Assembly (NCBI GenBank): GCA_910575435.1
Contig: CAJTGI010000002.1
Location: 1-64,000, forward strand
Length of the DNA stretch: 64,000 nucleotides
Reading direction: 5' to 3'
Source: Clostridiaceae bacterium
GTDB lineage: Bacteria > Bacillota > Clostridia > Lachnospirales > Lachnospiraceae
This document shows positions 62,762 through 64,000 of this stretch, piece by piece. Below the pieces are notes generated by a model that saw only the letters and a program-made list of their open reading frames with translations, did no database searches and was not told the origin of the DNA. Both the position numbers and the translations under genes were made by a program. Every line of letters starts with the position of its first letter. The stretch's first letter is position 1.

Positions 62762-63883
62762 ATGGCACGAATAAAAATATTTCCTAAGACATTTTTATAT
62801 ACATTGAGTGTCTTGATATTTATTGTAATAACTGCACATGGCATCATGTATGTTCTTGCCCCACAAATATCTTTAGGACTTGTTGGCGAGAAAGGAATGG
62901 AACTGGACGGATTTTTAGTCAGTACGGACGTAGATGCCTCACAGTTTGTAACATTTACGATAAAACGTGCCCTGCCTGTTTCTGTTTCCTGTTGTATCGT
63001 GATTGCCATTGTCTGTGCTGCACTTTTTTCCAGAAGCATGACGCGAAATATTTGTCACTTATCAGAAACAGCGCAGCGCATGACAAAAATGGATAAGTCT
63101 GCGATATGTTCTGTTACTTCGGGAGATGAAATTGAAGATTTGGCAGGAAATATCAATAGTCTTTACAGGAGTTTGCTGAAAGCAATCCATAATCTTGAAT
63201 TAGAAAAAAAGTATGTGCAGGAAAGCGAGAAATTGAAAATAGATTTTTTGCGTGCAGCTTCCCACGAATTAAAAACGCCTGTTACTGCTTTAAACGCCAT
63301 TCTTGAAAATATGATACTTGGAGTAGGAAAATATCAAGACTATGACGTATATCTGCCAGAGTGCAAAGAAATAACAGAACAGCTTTCCGAGATGATACAT
63401 GAAATTTTAGAAACATCCAAAATGAATATCATAAATGAAGAAAAACCGACCGAAATAAATTTGCCAGAACTGCTCACAAACCTTTGTGAGCCATATAAAC
63501 TGATTGCCGTTGCAAACGAGATAAATTTTTCTGTCTGCCTGCCACAGCATTTTACAGTCAGTATACCCATTTCCTTATTTGAAAAGGCAGTTTCTAATAT
63601 TCTTGCAAATGCAGTTGCATATACAGAAAGCGGGAAGCTGATTTCTGTTTCTATGGATGGCAGAAATCTTGTTGTTGAAAATGAATGTGTCCCTGTTCGG
63701 CAATCCGAAATCCCCCAGTTGTTTGAGCCATTTTACCGTCTTGATTATGCAAGAAGCAGAGAGCAAGGAGGAAATGGCTTAGGCTTGTATATTGTGGACA
63801 CTATTTTTTCTGCACTTTCTATTCCATATACGTTTCAAGCGAAAGACAATCCGCAAAGAATGTGTTTTACTATATATTTATGA
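62762..63883 (+). CDS. sensor histidine kinase
   Basis: 373 residues. Two membrane helices (about 11-33 and 68-90) enclose a short extracytoplasmic loop of about 35 residues, then HAMP (about 91-145), HisKA with His168 in ASHELKTPV, and HATPase with NILANAVAY and GGNGLGLYIV. The short sensor loop is like that of kinases that detect peptide antibiotics through a partner transporter. GAGGTGG inside the regulator gene precedes ATG 62762, next to the regulator stop. Confidence 0.94.
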   Translation: MARIKIFPKTFLYTLSVLIFIVITAHGIMYVLAPQISLGLVGEKGMELDGFLVSTDVDASQFVTFTIKRALPVSVSCCIVIAIVCAALFSRSMTRNICHLSETAQRMTKMDKSAICSVTSGDEIEDLAGNINSLYRSLLKAIHNLELEKKYVQESEKLKIDFLRAASHELKTPVTALNAILENMILGVGKYQDYDVYLPECKEITEQLSEMIHEILETSKMNIINEEKPTEINLPELLTNLCEPYKLIAVANEINFSVCLPQHFTVSIPISLFEKAVSNILANAVAYTESGKLISVSMDGRNLVVENECVPVRQSEIPQLFEPFYRLDYARSREQGGNGLGLYIVDTIFSALSIPYTFQAKDNPQRMCFTIYL

Positions 63884-63888
63884 TGAAA

Positions 63889-63917
63889 AACCCTCCGATG
63901 TTTCGGGGGATTTTTTT
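63889..63917 (+). terminator. terminator of the two-component operon
   Basis: CCCTCCGA (63891-63898) pairs with TCGGGGG (63903-63909, one G-U) and is followed by a run of seven T. Confidence 0.75.
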
Positions 63918-63938
63918 CTTCCGTTTATTTTTCACAGA

Positions 63939-63970
63939 TATTCCATATACGTTCCATATAGGAATGTTAT
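63939..63970. promoter_or_regulatory. putative direct-repeat/palindromic regulator site before the next operon
   Basis: TTCCATAT occurs twice, at 63941-63948 and 63952-63959, 11 bases apart as OmpR-type regulators prefer. The second copy is part of TTCCATATAGGAA (63952-63964), followed by TGTTA. The regulated gene would start beyond base 64000. Confidence 0.5.
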
Positions 63971-64000
63971 TTTAATATTGTGTTCAAAAAATAAAAAACG

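Larger units (their letters stand above)
26737..64000. mobile_element. integrative conjugative element, Tn1549-like, right end beyond window
   Basis: From just after ppdK onward almost every gene is of conjugative-element type: ParA/ParB, LPXTG adhesin and sortase B, giant methylase-helicase with TnpV, primase-like protein, MobC, relaxase, PcfB, VirD4, VirB2-, VirB6-, PrgI-, VirB4- and VirB1-like proteins, ArdC-like proteins, XRE repressor and a two-component system. One strand carries nearly all genes, with tight spacing. The left boundary lies between the ppdK stop and about 26960; it cannot be fixed because no integrase or right end is in view. The start coordinate given is therefore an estimate. 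Confidence 0.9.

Noticed and set aside
62098-63883. VanR/VanS glycopeptide-resistance regulators
   Set aside because: The families are similar, but no van ligase or dehydrogenase genes are present in the window, so the resistance type cannot be named.
26737-64000. Prophage rather than ICE
   Set aside because: No capsid, portal, terminase or tail genes; relaxase, VirB4, VirD4, pilin and lysozyme/CHAP genes show a conjugative element.

Overview
The window reads as chromosome of a gut-type Clostridia, most likely Lachnospiraceae. This is inferred from the Rnf operon order C-D-G-E-A-B, the BspA-like leucine-rich surface proteins sharing a Lys-rich C-terminal module, the SAM-I riboswitch ahead of metK, a clostridial-type pyruvate phosphate dikinase, and AGGAGG ribosome sites with frequent GTG/TTG starts. 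No rRNA, tRNA or CRISPR array was seen.

Positions 1-26735 are chromosomal. They open with the 3' part of an IS4-type transposase, then a secreted LRR protein (minus strand) diverges from the complete rnfCDGEAB operon, a ferredoxin:NAD+ ion pump. An AT-rich island follows (about 9500-12960): a membrane-anchored subtilisin-like protease, a secreted protein that looks like a toxin, an unknown cytosolic protein and decayed remains of two related ABC-transporter permeases. Next come a secreted protein with Ca-loop-like repeats, an ECF sigma factor with an RsgI-like anti-sigma partner ending in a Gly/His-rich tail, an AAA/DUF4143 ATPase behind four exact-period 33-bp repeats, an alpha-galactosidase, another secreted LRR protein, a DEAD-box RNA helicase with a DbpA-type RNA-binding domain, riboswitch-controlled metK, and ppdK.

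From just after the ppdK stop to the end of the window (about 26737-64000) lies one large integrative conjugative element (ICE) of the Tn1549-like clostridial kind, with all but one of its genes on the plus strand. It carries ParA/ParB; a 1382-residue thioester/SpaA-type surface adhesin; a run of small element proteins; a 2819-residue fused methylase/SNF2 helicase with a TnpV gene embedded in another frame; an AT-rich cargo gene; a primase-like protein; a putative oriT followed by MobC and a MOB_P relaxase; PcfB and ArdC-like proteins; the type IV secretion set (VirD4 coupling protein, VirB2-like pilin, VirB6-like channel, PrgI, VirB4, VirB1-like lysozyme/CHAP hydrolase); a class B sortase that could anchor the adhesin; an XRE repressor; and a two-component system flanked by two similar palindromic sites. 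No integrase, excisionase or right end is present, so the element continues past base 64000.

The observations most worth following are the protease/toxin island, the tnpV gene overprinted on the linker of the giant helicase, the AT-rich cargo gene flanked by a duplicated terminator, the 33-bp repeats with built-in -10 boxes, and the matched putative operators around the two-component system. Domain and family assignments come from reading motifs, without database searches.
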